Source: Rehmannia glutinosa (lineage: Eukaryota; Streptophyta; Magnoliopsida; Lamiales; Orobanchaceae). Taken from it: a stretch of 64,000 bases of DNA. Under the pieces are notes generated by a model. The model made no database searches, was not told where the DNA came from, and saw nothing but the letters and a program-made list of their open reading frames with translations. Shown here piece after piece: positions 22,916 to 34,746 of this stretch. The stretch's first letter is position 1. Every line of letters begins with the position of its first letter. The DNA is taken from the NCBI GenBank assembly GCA_016081115.2, contig CM071935.1, forward strand, positions 56,406,680 to 56,470,679, read 5' to 3'. Both the position numbers and the translations under genes were made by a program.

Positions 22916-24605
22916 CTCCAAACAGAAAATATTTTGTGAAAGCAAAACAGAACTACCAAAAGCCCCAAAGGTTTCAACATAGAAAGCCATATGAAATGAA
23001 TGGTAGAAATTATCCTAAACAGGATGATTAGAATAATCAAATGATATATCAACCAAGTCCTAAGGGATACAAGCCCAAGTGGCGAAGACCTCAGACTCAA
23101 AATAGGTCATTCCCTAGGCAAATGAACCATTATTAGCACACATATGCACCCAAGCACAATGCTAGATATGAACAAAAATTTACATATTATCCCAAGAAAG
23201 CAAATGCAACAGCACACTCACGAACATACAGAAAAAAGAGATAGTTGTATGAGCATAAAGCTCCCAAGCAATTTGCTAAGATTCATTATGATTATGGCAC
23301 TGATTGGTTGCAACCTCTTAGAGTCAGATCATTTGGATATAGGTTGGTTGGATCACCTTATAGTTCTAACTCCTCAGGACCCAGATAGGTTTGGGTACCT
23401 AAAAGATGATTTCCTTGATATTAGGTTCAAGGAACAGCTGAGTCCCATGGAACCTAGTACATGGATAGTGGTTGTTCCAGACATATGTCTGGCAATAAGA
23501 AGAACTTATCAAACTTCAAGGAATCAAGAGGAGCGAAAGTTATATTTGGAGAAAATGAAGCTCCAGGGGAGATAAGAGGCATTGGATCCATAAAGAAAAT
23601 GGACTAGAAATCACAGATGTAGCCTATGATGAAGAGCTGAATTTCAATCTGCTGAGTATCAGCCAACTCTGGGATAAGGGCTACAATGTAGGATTTAACA
23701 TGGGTGTATGCCAAATCAAGGATGATGAATCAAATGAAGTTGTGCAATCAGGATCAAGATAGAAAAACATGTATGTAGTGGATTGGTCAACTGCTACACC
23801 AAGTTCATGCCAACAAGATGGTTGTGGCACAAAAAGTTGAGTCATATGAATTTCAAGACAATCAACAAGATTGCAAGACATCATTTTGTGGAAGGATTGC
23901 CGAACTCAATGTACAAGAAGAAGAGCATATGTGATGCATGCCAGATGGGAAAGCAAATCAAGTCTTCATTCAAGGACAAGCCAAGTCCTTCTTCAACCAG
24001 GATTTTATTGCATATGGATTTGTTTGGTCTTGTTGAACCAGATAGCATAAGTAGAAAGAAATACACCCTAGTGGTGGTAGATGATTATTCAAGATACACA
24101 TGGACCATATTTATGTGTAAAAAGAAGGAAACTTTGCATAAGCTTCCACAGTTTATGAGGAGAGTTCAAAATGAGAAGAGTCAAACCATTATCAAGATAA
24201 GGTCGACAGAGAAACCGAGTTTGTCAATGGGATTATAACTCAGTATGCATAAAGAATGGTATTGCTCATGAGTTATCAGCTGTAAGAACTCCATAGTAGA
24301 ATGGAGTAGTTGAAAAAAGGAACAAAACTCTTTAAGAAGCTTCAAGGACCATGTTAGCTGAAGCTGGATTGCCTAAGAGATTTTGGGTTGAAGCCATTAA
24401 CACTGCTTGCTACACTCATAATAGGTGTATGATCAATATGCATCTGTCCAAAATCCCCTGTGAAATTTGGACAGGAAGGAAGCCAAATATTGGATATTTT
24501 CATATCTTTGTATGTAAGTGCTTTATTCACAACAATGTCAAGGACAACTTGAAAGATTTTGATGCTAAAGCTGATGAAGGTATCTTTTTGGGACTCTGCT
24601 GAGAG
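22916..24605 (+). pseudogene. Element B protease and integrase
   Basis: Protease: the motif YMDSGCSRHMSG begins at 23458, with the DSG triad from 23464. The preceding Trp codon is a stop (TAG). Integrase: LWHKKLSHMNFKTIN and CDACQMGKQ, then HMDLFG with the first Asp (about 24016) and VVVDDYSRYTW. At 24201..24215 a single-base loss shifts the frame, but the second Asp is still readable (DRETEF). The Glu region reads NGVVEKRN with the two preceding Gln codons turned to stops. The C-terminal part ends near 24605 (GRKPNIG, FVCKCFIHN). Confidence 0.9.
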
Positions 24606-26550
24606 TAAAGCTTTTAGAGTGCTGAACAAGAGAACTATGGTCACAGAAGAGTCTTTCGATGTGGTTTTTTATGAACCTAATGTTAATGGAGAAGACATTG
24701 ATTAGTTAGCTGACAAGATGAATCAGCCATTTATTCAAAAGAGTCCATATGTTGAGGCAGATATCAGAAGACTCAACCCAGATGAAGATGAGATACCTGA
24801 ATCTCAGAGACAGCTGGAAGGCTTGCAGCTGAATGCTGATCAAGAGGAAGGTGTTCAAGACAACTTAGCTGCAAAAAGACATAATTAGCACACTTACTCC
24901 AACCAGATGTGAGATGGTTAAGAGACCATCCGCCATAGCTTATCATTGGAGATGTTAGAGAAGGAGTAAGAACCAGATCCAGGACTTAACATGAAGCTAT
25001 GTTCACTTGTTTCATTTCTCAAATTAACCCAAATGATTTGTCACAAGCATTGGATGACACACATTGGATTCTAGCTATGCAGGAAGAGTTGAATCAGTTT
25101 GAAAAAAATAAAGTTTGGGAATTGGATCAAAGGCCTACCCGCCAAAATATTATTGGTACTAAGTAGGTATTCAGAAACAAGATCAATGAAGAGGGATCTG
25201 TGGGATAAATAAAGCAAGATTGGTAGCCAAAGGGTATTTCCAAGAAGAGGGCATAGATTTTGATGAAACCTTTGCACATGTTTCAAGATTGGAGGCAATA
25301 AGGATGTTTCTTGCTTATGAAGCACACAAGTACTTCACAGTCTATCAAATGGATGTGAATAGTTCATTTTTGAATGGACTTTTAGAAGAAGAAGTTTATG
25401 TGGAACAACCTCCAGGTTTTGAGCAGAAAACTATTAGAGATAAAGTCTACAAGCTCAAGAAGGCATTATATGGTTTGAAACAAGCATCAAGAGCATGGTA
25501 TGACACATTGTCTCAGTTTCTTATAGACAATGGATTCACCAAAGGCAAAGTTGACAGAACACTCTTCAGAATTCAAGATGGAGAGAGTATATAGCTTGTT
25601 CAAATATATGTGGATGACATTATCTTTGGATCCGCAACAAAGAGTTGTGTGACAAATTCTCAAACCTTATGCAAGAAAAGTTTGAGATGAGTATGATGGG
25701 AGAGCTGACTTTCTTTCTAGGTATTGAAGTCAAGCAAATGAAGGATGGAACATTCATAAGTCAAACCAAATATACCAGAGATTTAATGAAGAAATTTGGT
25801 ATGGAAGAGAAGTTATCTGTGAAGATTCCCATGAATACATCAGTGAAGATGGATATGGATGCAGAATGAAAAGTTGTTGATCAAACAAGGTATAGAGCAC
25901 TCATTGGATCATTGCTCTATTTGACAGCCAGCAAACTAGACATCACCTTTGATGTAGGAGTATGTGCAAGATTTCAATCTGCTCCAAAGGAAAGCCATAT
26001 GACTCCAGTCAAGAGAATCCTAAGATATTTGAAGGGAAGCCAAGAAGTTGGCTTATGGTATCCAAAGGAAGGAGGATTCAAGTTGATTGGATATTCATAC
26101 TCAAACTATGTTGGATGTAGAGTTGACAGGAAGAGTACATCTGGTAATTGTCAAATGCTTGGAAATAGATTAATTTTTTGGTTCAGCAAGAAACAATACT
26201 CAATAGCTACATCCACAACTGAAGCAGAGTACATTGTTGCAGACAGCTGTTGTGCCCAAGTTCTATGGATGAGGCAACAACTGAGAGATTATGAAATTGA
26301 AGAAAAAGAGATTCCAATTATGTGCGATAACACAAGTGCCATTGCAATCACTCAGAATCCATCATTGCATTCAAGAACCAAGCATATTGATGTCAGATAT
26401 CATTTTATAAGAGATCGTGTTGAAAAGAAAGACATCACATTAGAATACATATCAACTGAGAAGTAGTTAGCTGATATATTCACAAAGCACTTATGTGAAT
26501 CAAGGTTTGAAGAATTTAAGAATGAGCTTGGATTGATTGAGTTGTCTTAG
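24606..26550 (+). pseudogene. Element B reverse transcriptase and RNase H
   Basis: An acidic linker (24606..25080) precedes the RT: FDETFAHVSRLEAIR, YQMDVNSSFLNG and ALYGLKQASRAWYD. The catalytic YVDD box (25607..25618) is intact. RNase H follows almost uninterrupted (25912..26466): TASKLDITFDVGVC, RILRYLKGSQEVGL, STTEAEYIVADSC, MCDNTSAIAITQNP and RTKHIDVRYHFIRDRVE. The reading ends at TAG 26548..26550. Stops lie at 25593 and about 25866, with a frameshift near 25630. Confidence 0.93.
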
Positions 26551-27097
26551 GAAGCTAAAAAGACTCATTCAGCAGGGTTAGAGGTGAGAGAATTGCATTT
26601 TAAAAAAGTTTCACATATCAGCCAAGTGAAACAGCTTATGTGGCTAGTCAGCTGTATTGAGTTAGCTGGACAGCCAAGTGATTATTCAGTCAATTCAAGG
26701 AAGCGTGAAGCATAGTCAAGTCATAAATGAAGATAGCTGAAACATTTATGAGCTATGTGACAAAACGAGGTCGTTTTTCTTGGCGAAATGTTTTTAGACA
26801 TGACGTTACCATCATTAGTGGTGTCGATCAAAAGCATGTGACATTCATCCATGATTGGATATAAATGTTCTTTGCATTTAATGCGGAGAAATTAATGTAG
26901 TTTTGATCTTTTAATCTCAATCATTAATTAGTATTTAAACTTTTCAAACTCAAAACCGTCCTTTCAAGTCCCATATAAAGAGAAATACTATTTTTCTCTC
27001 CTCACATTCGCTCTCTTGCTCACAAAGGAATAAAAACTTTCTCTCTGCAAAGAAGCTCCAAAACTCTAGTTTTTCATCTCTCATTTTCAAGTTCGAA
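26551..27097 (+). other. Element B spacer between pol and extra coding region
   Basis: About 550 bases without a supported frame. It ends in a CT-rich, leader-like stretch just before the ATG at 27098. The equivalent spacer in A has the same CT-rich side, which would suit a separate transcript start or spliced leader for the extra region; this is inference. Confidence 0.55.
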
Positions 27098-28779
27098 ATG
27101 GAAACTATCTACACCTACGTTACGCTTTTGCTTTGAGAAAATCCATCATTGGAGCCACTTTGTTGATTTTGAAGGCCTTGTCAAACAGGCGTTGACAAGG
27201 ATTTGGCTAAGAACATTGCACGAAACTTGAGAAGGCTGGTCTCAAGAAGTTTCTGACAATAGAGATGTCCCATACGTAACCAGAGGAAGTGGCCATGTAC
27301 TAAGTGAACGTTGCAGTTCACGATGATGAGATTTTTTCATCTTTGAACAGAAAAGAATTCAAGTTGGTTGCGGCTGACTTAGCTGAATATTGCTTTCTCC
27401 CTACCAATGGTCTGAAGGAGTGACTGGTAAGGACGTGAACTTGACTGCGGCTTGGAAGGATATAGCCAAGCCTGAGGTTGCTGGAAAACCAAACTATTCA
27501 GCTTTGAAGAAGCTGATCAAAGAGGATACCACAAGCTTATGGATGTGGTAGCCAAGTACATTGATATGAAGTTCGGCTCATTCAATAAGCTCTCTCAAAC
27601 TAAGTTGATTGTAATGGCGGCCATTATGGAGGAGAAAGAAGTTAACTGGGCTGAGTTTGTTTTTGGTAAGTTGTGTCAGAACGTGCTCAACATGAATGTG
27701 GCTGATGATGGGAAATTTGCAAGTTTGCTGGGATATGGCCTGATCTTAGGCCATTTGATGGAGAAGAAGGGTGTCCCCCTGCATAATGGGAAACCCTTCC
27801 ATGCAAACAAGAAGATGTTCAAGGCCAACCTCTCTGGCGCCCAGAAGCAGGCACATGCAAAGAAGTCTGCACCTCTGAGGGGGAATCAGCTGAGCATGTC
27901 CCCTATAGCATAGTTGTTTCTGCTAAAGCCCCTTCACCTAAGCCTGTTCTAGCTCCCTCCCCCGTGGTGAGAAGAAAGAGAATAGTTGTGCCCCGCAAGC
28001 CAGGTGCAAAGAAATAGAAGGTGGCAGAGCCAGCTGCCGTGGTAGAGGAACAGGAAGAAGAAACTGAAGTTTCCCTGGAGAGAAAGACCAGGAGGAGACT
28101 TGTGAAGAAGGCTGACAAAGCTGCTGAGCCAGCTGAGTCCACCACAGCTTAGAAAAAATAAGTTGTTGTCGAACAACAAAAAAAAAAACAAAAGATGGGG
28201 ATGGTGGTGAAAGCACTGCTAAAGAAACTCAAGCAGCTGCTCAGCCACATACATCTAAACAAGATTCAGTTGTCAAGCCCACAGCTGAGACATCAAAAAA
28301 AGACACAACTAATACAAAGAAAGAAGACTTAGGTGTGATACCACCTCAGACCGATGCTACTATTGTTGAGGTAGAGAAGGCTACTGAAGAGCCTATGCAG
28401 GAAGAAGACGATGATAATGATCTTAAAATCCTATCCCCTATATATCCTGAAATTGAGGAATGGTTGTGCGCATGGAGAGCTTGGAAGCTGAGTGCCAGCG
28501 GAATACAATTTGGGAGGCCCGACATGATTGAAGAAGAGAAATACCTTCTAGGTTTCCTAGATTATACCACTGTCCGCACTACTCTGGATACAGACTTTTG
28601 CACGACCTTTTTGTATGATAAGAAGGAAGCTGCAAAAGGCCAAGGAATTGGAGAAGGCCAAGGCCATTGAGGAGTCCCTAAAACCTCATTCTTGTGCCTT
28701 CACAGATCCTAATATTCCTGAGGAGGCTATTGAATGAGCCAGCAGTAGTGACATGGAGATTTTGGATGTAGCTGACCCA

Positions 28780-28830
28780 GTCGAGAATGTTGAGCTACAG
28801 CAAGCGCTGAAAGAGTCCTTAGAGATGCAT
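28780..28830 (+). other. Ubiquitin-interacting-motif-like segment in element B extra region
   Basis: The frame gives VENVELQQALKESLEMH. It fits the UIM pattern: acidic lead, Leu, two residues, Ala, three residues, Ser, acidic tail. Element A has the equivalent VEFRQAIRESKEMH (157..193, minus). Confidence 0.5.
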
Positions 28831-31227
28831 GAGCAACCTATGCTTAGGGGCCCTAGAGAGTCATCTTCAAATTAAATCTCTCCAACCCCTGATATTCTTG
28901 AAACGGTGAGGCAAATCGCTGAAAAAAAACCTCACCATCACACTCCCAAGGACCAACTAGGGAAACTAGCGATGAAGCTAGGGATGAAGATGTAGTGGGC
29001 AACCTAGCTGAGCTAAGCCCTATGAATGTTGTTGAGACAACTTCCCATGCGGCTGACAACTCAAAGGTAACAATTGAATCACATGTGTCAGTTAACCATG
29101 CTGCCCGTGATCAGCTGGTGAGCCAGCTGAGGGGGAAACTGAACACACCACAACCGGGTTGGAGGAGGCTGTGGGAGACTTAAACAAACTGAAGTTAGGA
29201 GGCGAATGTGAGTCTCAAAAAGAACAACAAAGTGGGATTGACGATGCTTTGATGGTTAAGACCAACTGCACTACAAGCCAAGGACGCTGCTCAAACAGCT
29301 GAGGCACATGATGGACAGCAGACCAAGTTAGTTGAGACTGTTGGTCTTAAAATCGCAATCCAAGAGGTTGAGACCTCGAAGAATACCACCATCGAAGACC
29401 CCAATGCAGCTCCATCTACAGAAGGGAATATTGTTGAAGACCCTAATGCAGCTAAGTTTGCAGAAGGGATTGTTGAAGGCCTTGTAGCAGTTGAGACTGC
29501 TGCTAAGGTTGTTGAAGGCCCCCAAGAGGTTGAGACTTCCAGGGGTGTTATACTTGAGAAGGGAAAACTGGCAGTTCCTGCAACAGAGTCCACTGAAATG
29601 GAAGAAATAAGTGTATTGCATGACTCCGATGATAATGTATCAGTAGAGTTTGTTGACTCTGACAATGAAGCTGATTCCACCCCCAATTACCAAGCTGTAA
29701 AGGACCCAGCTAAACAGGAACAAGTGGCACAATTGAAAAAGGCATGTGAGGAAGTTGCATTGTCCCAATTCATTTTGGTTGAGGGCCCACCCCAATGATG
29801 ACATCACCAGCCCGTGATGTTGCTAAGGCAGCTGAGGCCATGAATACTCAAAAGGAAGCAACAACTGGAGCCAACGGCCGCTGAGATAGCCGAGATAGGC
29901 GAGGCCCGAGGCTTACCACAACCAGTGCATCGCTAGTGAAGCTCACACAGTTGAGGCACAAAAAGCTGGAAGCTAGGGGAATGAAGAAAAGGCTCCCAAA
30001 AGAGGAGTGGGAGAAATCCCTTCAGTCCCTAGTGGTTTATTCAAAGACTACTTTTCATTTGTTGAAGAAGTCCAGCTGGAGACCGAATATGCTGAAGAAC
30101 GTGCAAATTATTCAGTGAATATAGATCCAGAAGAATTCGTAGCTCTGGATGATTTACGAGTGGTACCATTTGGCTTTGATTTTGACTCTGTTTACGGAGG
30201 ATCGATCCACCGAGGCAACCGACTTGAAAAGCCTTCAAGGCTATGTTGGCTGAAATGGAAGCAATGGAGAGAATCTTTGCTACACTAAACCAACGGCTTG
30301 ACAACCACGATGCGATGATTTTTGGAGATATTCGAGGAGCAGTTCTCGAAATTTGAGAATGGACAATGTAAACAAAGGCACTAAGAAGAGAGCAAGTGAA
30401 CTACTTCAAATCACTCTTCGCAAAACTTATGATTTGGTGTGGCGAGCAAGCTCAATTCCAGCAGAGACAGCGTGACAATATCAACTGGCTGGAAGCAACA
30501 CATAAGACTGACATGGAGCTGATGAGATTGCAATATAAACAGTATCTTCAAAACACTAAAAGCACTCTGCAAGCCGAGATGATGCAAATGAGCGTAGAGA
30601 TGAAGATTCTAAGATCATAACATAGAGCATCTCACTCAGTCACCCATGAAAAGTTGGACAGACTTTTGACTCACACTCCTCAAGTTGGTATTGATGATGC
30701 CAAAAAGAGGGAAGATAGACTGAAGGATGGAAGCAGTAGTAAGGGGAAATAACCTAAGAAGACACCCAACCCTTTGGAGGTTATTTTGGATAAATCACAA
30801 CTCGGCTCATCTATCAGCTCTCTCAACTCTCAGCTGCCGCAGGATATGTCAGTTGATGCAAAAGCTGACTTAGCCTTTCAGAAGACAAGAACTGCAATCA
30901 AAGCTGAATTTGGAGAAGTCGATCGCAGGAGCATGGTCTCATAGAAGGATTGAAATCCAAGTTCCATGGTCCCCCAGCAGGGTTGCTTCCAGGTTCGCCA
31001 GCAGTGAAATTTCCAAAAGGACCCGCTCCAGATGCAGGATCCAAGCCAAGGTCAATTGAAGAATTTGAAACGCTCAAATCAGAAGGATTCTTCAATGGAA
31101 TGAATCTGCAAAGGCATGAGATTTGTACTGGGAAAGAGGGTTGGATATTGTTAAGTTAGCCGAGAAGTAGCAGACTCAGTCAAGTAGCCAGCAGACTTCA
31201 AGGGCTCCACCTATTTAGTACACTCCC

Positions 31228-31305
31228 AGAGGAGGAGCAGACTCAGGAAGAGGAAGGGGAAGGTCTGGTGGAAGAGGCAGAGGCACTCCACCAAGTAGAC
31301 CTAAA
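31228..31305 (+). other. RGG-box segment in element B extra region
   Basis: The frame reads PRGGADSGRGRGRSGG followed by RGRGTPPSR. Such Arg/Gly-rich runs are typical of RNA-binding or condensate-forming proteins. Confidence 0.65.
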
Positions 31306-31807
31306 GATATTCAATATGTAAATCCCCAAAAGAAGGATCTCATATACTGGGCTGGACTAAGGGAATTGGAAAATAGAGATGTTGTCAAGCAAAATGAGGA
31401 GGCTGCTAAGCGCCAAGAATAAGAAAATATCAGACAAGAAAGAGAATGGAAAGAGAGAAGAAGGATAGAACAAGCTCATAAGAGAGATTTTAGAAAAAGA
31501 AAAGGGAAGAATAAGATAGGAAGAGGAAAAGAGAAGAAGAAGAAAGGAGGAGGAGGAAAGCTGATGAAGAAGAAGAGAGAAGAAGAAAGCAGTAGAGACG
31601 TTGAAGGCTGCTGAAGACAATTTTTTGTTGTATTTTTACTTAACTGTAAATACACAGAAAGAAATGTAAGTACCTTATAATTTTTCATTGTACTTTGTAA
31701 ATACATTGCAAAAGTGCAGAATGATATGTTCAATAAAATGACATATTCATACTATTATTCTTTTTTAAGCACTATTTACTTTGTTATTTTATTTAAGTTT
31801 TGTCATC

Positions 31808-31820
31808 AAAAGGGGGGAAA
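31808..31820 (+). promoter_or_regulatory. Polypurine tract of element B
   Basis: AAAAGGGGGGAAA directly before the 3' LTR region. It is the plus-strand primer site in this family. Confidence 0.85.
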
Positions 31821-33194
31821 TTACCAAAAGGTTCTATTAGCTGAGTCGAAGCAGCCAAGTTGAAAATTGCACATGTTGACTGAAGATTAAAGTGAATACT
31901 CTGATATATGTCAGTTGAGTATTGCAATGAAGGATCAGTCAAGTACCAAAAGGTTGTCTCAATCAGCAGACTGACAGCTAAGTCACTCTTAGATAAGTGA
32001 AGAAGACTATGAAAGGGGTTCAGTAGCAAAAATGACTCAAGAAAGCTGAAGATGTCCGTTGATAAGCAAAGTCAAATCTTTGCTGAGAGGGAAAACATGA
32101 CAGGCCGCAACCATAAAGTTGTTTTGCTGAAAGAGTGCAAATAGCTGGGAACCAATGGGATGCTCCTGCAAACCTGCAGAGGTTCAGGCATGTTGCAGAG
32201 CATTAATACAAGGATCAGTCTACATCAAATATTGCATAATAAGACAAGCCAACGACCATGTAGTGAAGTTTGAAAAATGAATATATCTCTTCAACGGATA
32301 CATTTTTCAAACATGCACTATAAAAGGATGAGGAATTCATTTGAGAGAATACTTACGCAACGAAGCAATAGACACATACCTGCAAACATTCAAGTAAAGA
32401 TCAAAATACTCTCAAGTATCAATTCTATTGTCAAGCTTAAACTCGAAGGAAATCGATCCAACACACTTAGTGAAGGAAAGACAACTTCAAATTTGTTGAA
32501 GAGGAAACATTGTTGAAAACAAGGGATCTACACATCCAAGGTTGAAGGAAGTGCAGTGAGGTTCTTGTTGAACCAAGCTTCGGATTTGTTGGAGGGCTAC
32601 GTGATCAAATCCAAGGATCTGAAGGAGCTAAAGTAGTAGGACAACTGTCTTGTGAAGAGCTAAGTCTCAGAAGCAAAGTCAACTGTGTGATCAAGGCCAA
32701 ACTTGAACTGTTGTACTATTGTAACAAAGTCACTGTTACCTTAGTGGATTCCTCCAGGAGTTGGAGAAGAGCGTATTAGAGGAATTACCCCATCCTCGAA
32801 CCACTATAAAATTGCTCTGTGTCTTTTACATTCAGCACATTTATTTCTTGCATATCTTATTTGATGTTTGTTAAATTTGCTAAATCTACTGATAATAACT
32901 TAACCATAAAACAAGTGTTGAAAATATATTTTAACAAAGGGTGTAAGATTTCCGCTAAAAACCAAGTCTACTGTATTTCTAAAAAGATCACCTCACTCGG
33001 TTGAGTTATTTTATCAACAGCTCTCTCGAGTCTGTTGAGTGGTTAACTCTACTGTTAACGTTGAACTAAGTTGTCCCTCAAGGACTAAGCTGACTTGTGA
33101 TAAAACTCTGATTTAAAGGACAAAAATCGAAAATTTAGTCTATTCAACCCCTCCCCCCTTCTAGACTTTTCTTAAACACCCCTTGGGACCTATA
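31818..33194 (+). repeat. 3' LTR of element B, 5' end rearranged
   Basis: It ends GGGACCTATA at 33194, followed by the ATATT duplication. From about 31829 it aligns with the 5' LTR from about 19616 on. The canonical TGTTGGG start and about 80 to 100 following bases are missing, and the polypurine tract runs almost straight into GGTTCTATTAGCTGAG. TATA box at 32319..32325. Confidence 0.9.
32319..32325 (+). promoter_or_regulatory. TATA box of element B 3' LTR
   Basis: GCACTATAAAAGGATGAGG, the counterpart of the box at 20092. Confidence 0.78.
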
Positions 33195-33199
33195 ATATT
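33195..33199. repeat. Right target-site duplication of element B
   Basis: ATATT, identical to 19510..19514. Confidence 0.92.
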
Positions 33200-33909
33200 A
33201 GTAGAGCATTCAAAATATTTTTGTTGAAAAAAGACAATATTGAAATCCTCTCATTGTACTGTGATTTTGTACTTGCTTTATGAGTTATCGCTTTCCATAT
33301 ATTGTTTTTCTAGATATTCTGAAATATTATTGGATAATGTGCACCTAACCTCATATAAGTCAGACAACTCTATTTTCACTCTAAGATTCATTGGACTGAC
33401 TCTTCAGTGGAACATTATGTCATTACTGAACATTCTCTTTGTTAATATATGCCAATGAGAACTGAAGTTTCCATTCGGTTTCTTGCTTATTGTTTTAGTG
33501 TACTGTACAATCTTCGGATTTTATTTGAAATTGAGTCTATGTTCAATTTCAATGTCTTCAGTTTTTCAACTTTGTGCTAACTCTAAATTTGCCTTCAATT
33601 CTTCAATGCTGACGTTTTCAGTTCCTATTCAAGAAAACGAACCTTTTAAAGTCATGTACATCAGTTCTTATTCAAGAAAACGAACCTTTTAAAGTCATGT
33701 ACATCAGTTCTAAGGCTCAGGAAAATTGAACTTAGATACAAGGAGTCTAATTTCGTATAACATGTTCATTATCATAATCTATACAACTGTCCCTAACAAT
33801 TTTTCCTTTCTTGTTGATGGACAACAAGCATTTAAGTCAGGGAATAACAATAAAAATACAGAAATAATTATGCAAAATAACTATAATTATGCAAAAATCT
33901 CAACGGTAA
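33200..33909. other. Unassigned sequence right of element B
   Basis: About 700 AT-rich bases, the continuation of the sequence that B split at 19509. No supported gene. It contains a 43-bp tandem duplication (33618..33711). Confidence 0.4.
33618..33711. repeat. 43-bp tandem duplication
   Basis: Two nearly identical units (33618..33660 and 33661..33703) starting TCAGTTC and containing AAGAAAACGAACC, plus the first eight bases of a third. One mismatch is visible near the unit start. Confidence 0.92.
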
Positions 33910-34215
33910 TATTTGAATGACGTAAAAAAACTTACATCGTTAAATTAGCAACATATATTATGTCGCTAATACGCAAACTCTCCGTCGTTAAATGTGTGTT
34001 AGCACGATATTTTTTACATATGTGGCGACAAATTAATGATGGAATAATGATGGAATATATGTCGTTGAATTAGCGACAGACTAAAATTAGTTGTTAAATG
34101 TAATATATAATGATGGGTGTTTCGTCGATTAATTAGCTACAGACACTTGTCCGTCGTTAATTTTCATCATAAATAATTATCAACGATTAAATCCATCGCA
34201 AATTTATTTTTTTAA
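33910..34215. repeat. CACTA-like subterminal repeat cluster
   Basis: Many short direct and inverted copies of words like CGTCGTTAAATTAGCGAC (for example near 33935, 33981, 34061, 34152, 34185). Such GTCGCTAA-type subterminal arrays are typical of plant CACTA (En/Spm) elements. No CACTA terminus or transposase is seen, so this is a fragment. Confidence 0.5.
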
Positions 34216-34745
34216 TTCAAATATTTTTATTTTTTTCTTAATACTATATCTGTAAATTTGTATTTCTGCGAGACATACATTCAAATTAAACTAAAAACAC
34301 ACAACTTATGCAAAATTTCAATAATATTCATTACATGATATGTTAAAAACCATACTAATACAATGTCTCTACAAGTTAATATACAAGGTATAAATCCTAC
34401 ATAGCATAAAGCATAAAATACAATAAAGTCTAATGTCGAAGGACCGCTCTCTTCTACGTCCTCATGTGCGTCCACCTCTCGCCACATCTACCTCTAGTCA
34501 CCGAAATAAAAAAAAAATGAGTAAAACTTAATACATTTCACTGAACTGATTTTATTATTTTGTCACAGAATATGAAGTGTTGTATTATCATCCAAAATCG
34601 GCCCCGATTGCCCCCTTCTACTCAACCTGCGCCATAAAATGTCCTGCAATAACACGAACTAGAAAATACAAAACAAATAGAAAATAATGACTAGAAATAC
34701 TAAAAATCAACTAAAATGGACAACCTAAAAATATGTATAATGACA
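34216..34745. other. AT-rich intergenic sequence
   Basis: No gene or repeat structure I can support. Confidence 0.5.
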
Positions 34746-34746
34746 C

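Larger units (their letters stand above)
27098..31665 (+). pseudogene. Extra (post-pol) coding region of element B
   Basis: It is collinear with the extra region of A and longer because B is complete. In order: an ATG at 27098 and a decayed N-terminal domain; its best-kept part at 27539..27913 (MKFGSFNKLSQTKLIV, MEEKEVNWAEFVFGKL, LLGYGLILGHLMEKKG); a Pro/Ala/Lys-rich basic linker (27930..28300); a conserved block with YPEIEEW and WRAWKLS (28420..28620); a ubiquitin-interacting-motif-like helix ELQQALKESLEM (28780..28830); acidic repeats with EDPNAA (29390..29560); a Gln-rich helical segment (30396..30620); an RGG-type box (31228..31305); and a charged Glu/Arg/Lys coil to about 31615. No signal peptide or membrane span is seen. 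Stops and shifts are frequent. The function is unknown. Confidence 0.75.
19515..33194 (+). mobile_element. Element B: complete Sirevirus-like Ty1/copia retrotransposon with extra 3' coding region
   Basis: A 13.7-kb copy with both LTRs, a primer site, gag, protease, integrase, RT, RNase H, a spacer, an extra coding region of about 4.5 kb, a polypurine tract and an exact ATATT duplication on both sides. It is the same family as A. A hand comparison of 90 LTR bases (20091..20180 against the copy beginning at the 3' LTR TATA box) shows 6 differences, so the insertion is not recent. All reading frames carry stops or shifts. It is useful as the only end-to-end copy of the family in the window. Confidence 0.95.

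Noticed and set aside
27898..28216. Minus-strand open frames opposite the extra region of B
   Set aside because: They are shadows of the basic Lys/Ala/Pro linker on the plus strand and have no recognisable domain.
27098..31665. Envelope glycoprotein (env-like) identity for the extra region
   Set aside because: No signal peptide, fusion-type segment or membrane anchor can be seen, and the RGG and acidic features point elsewhere.
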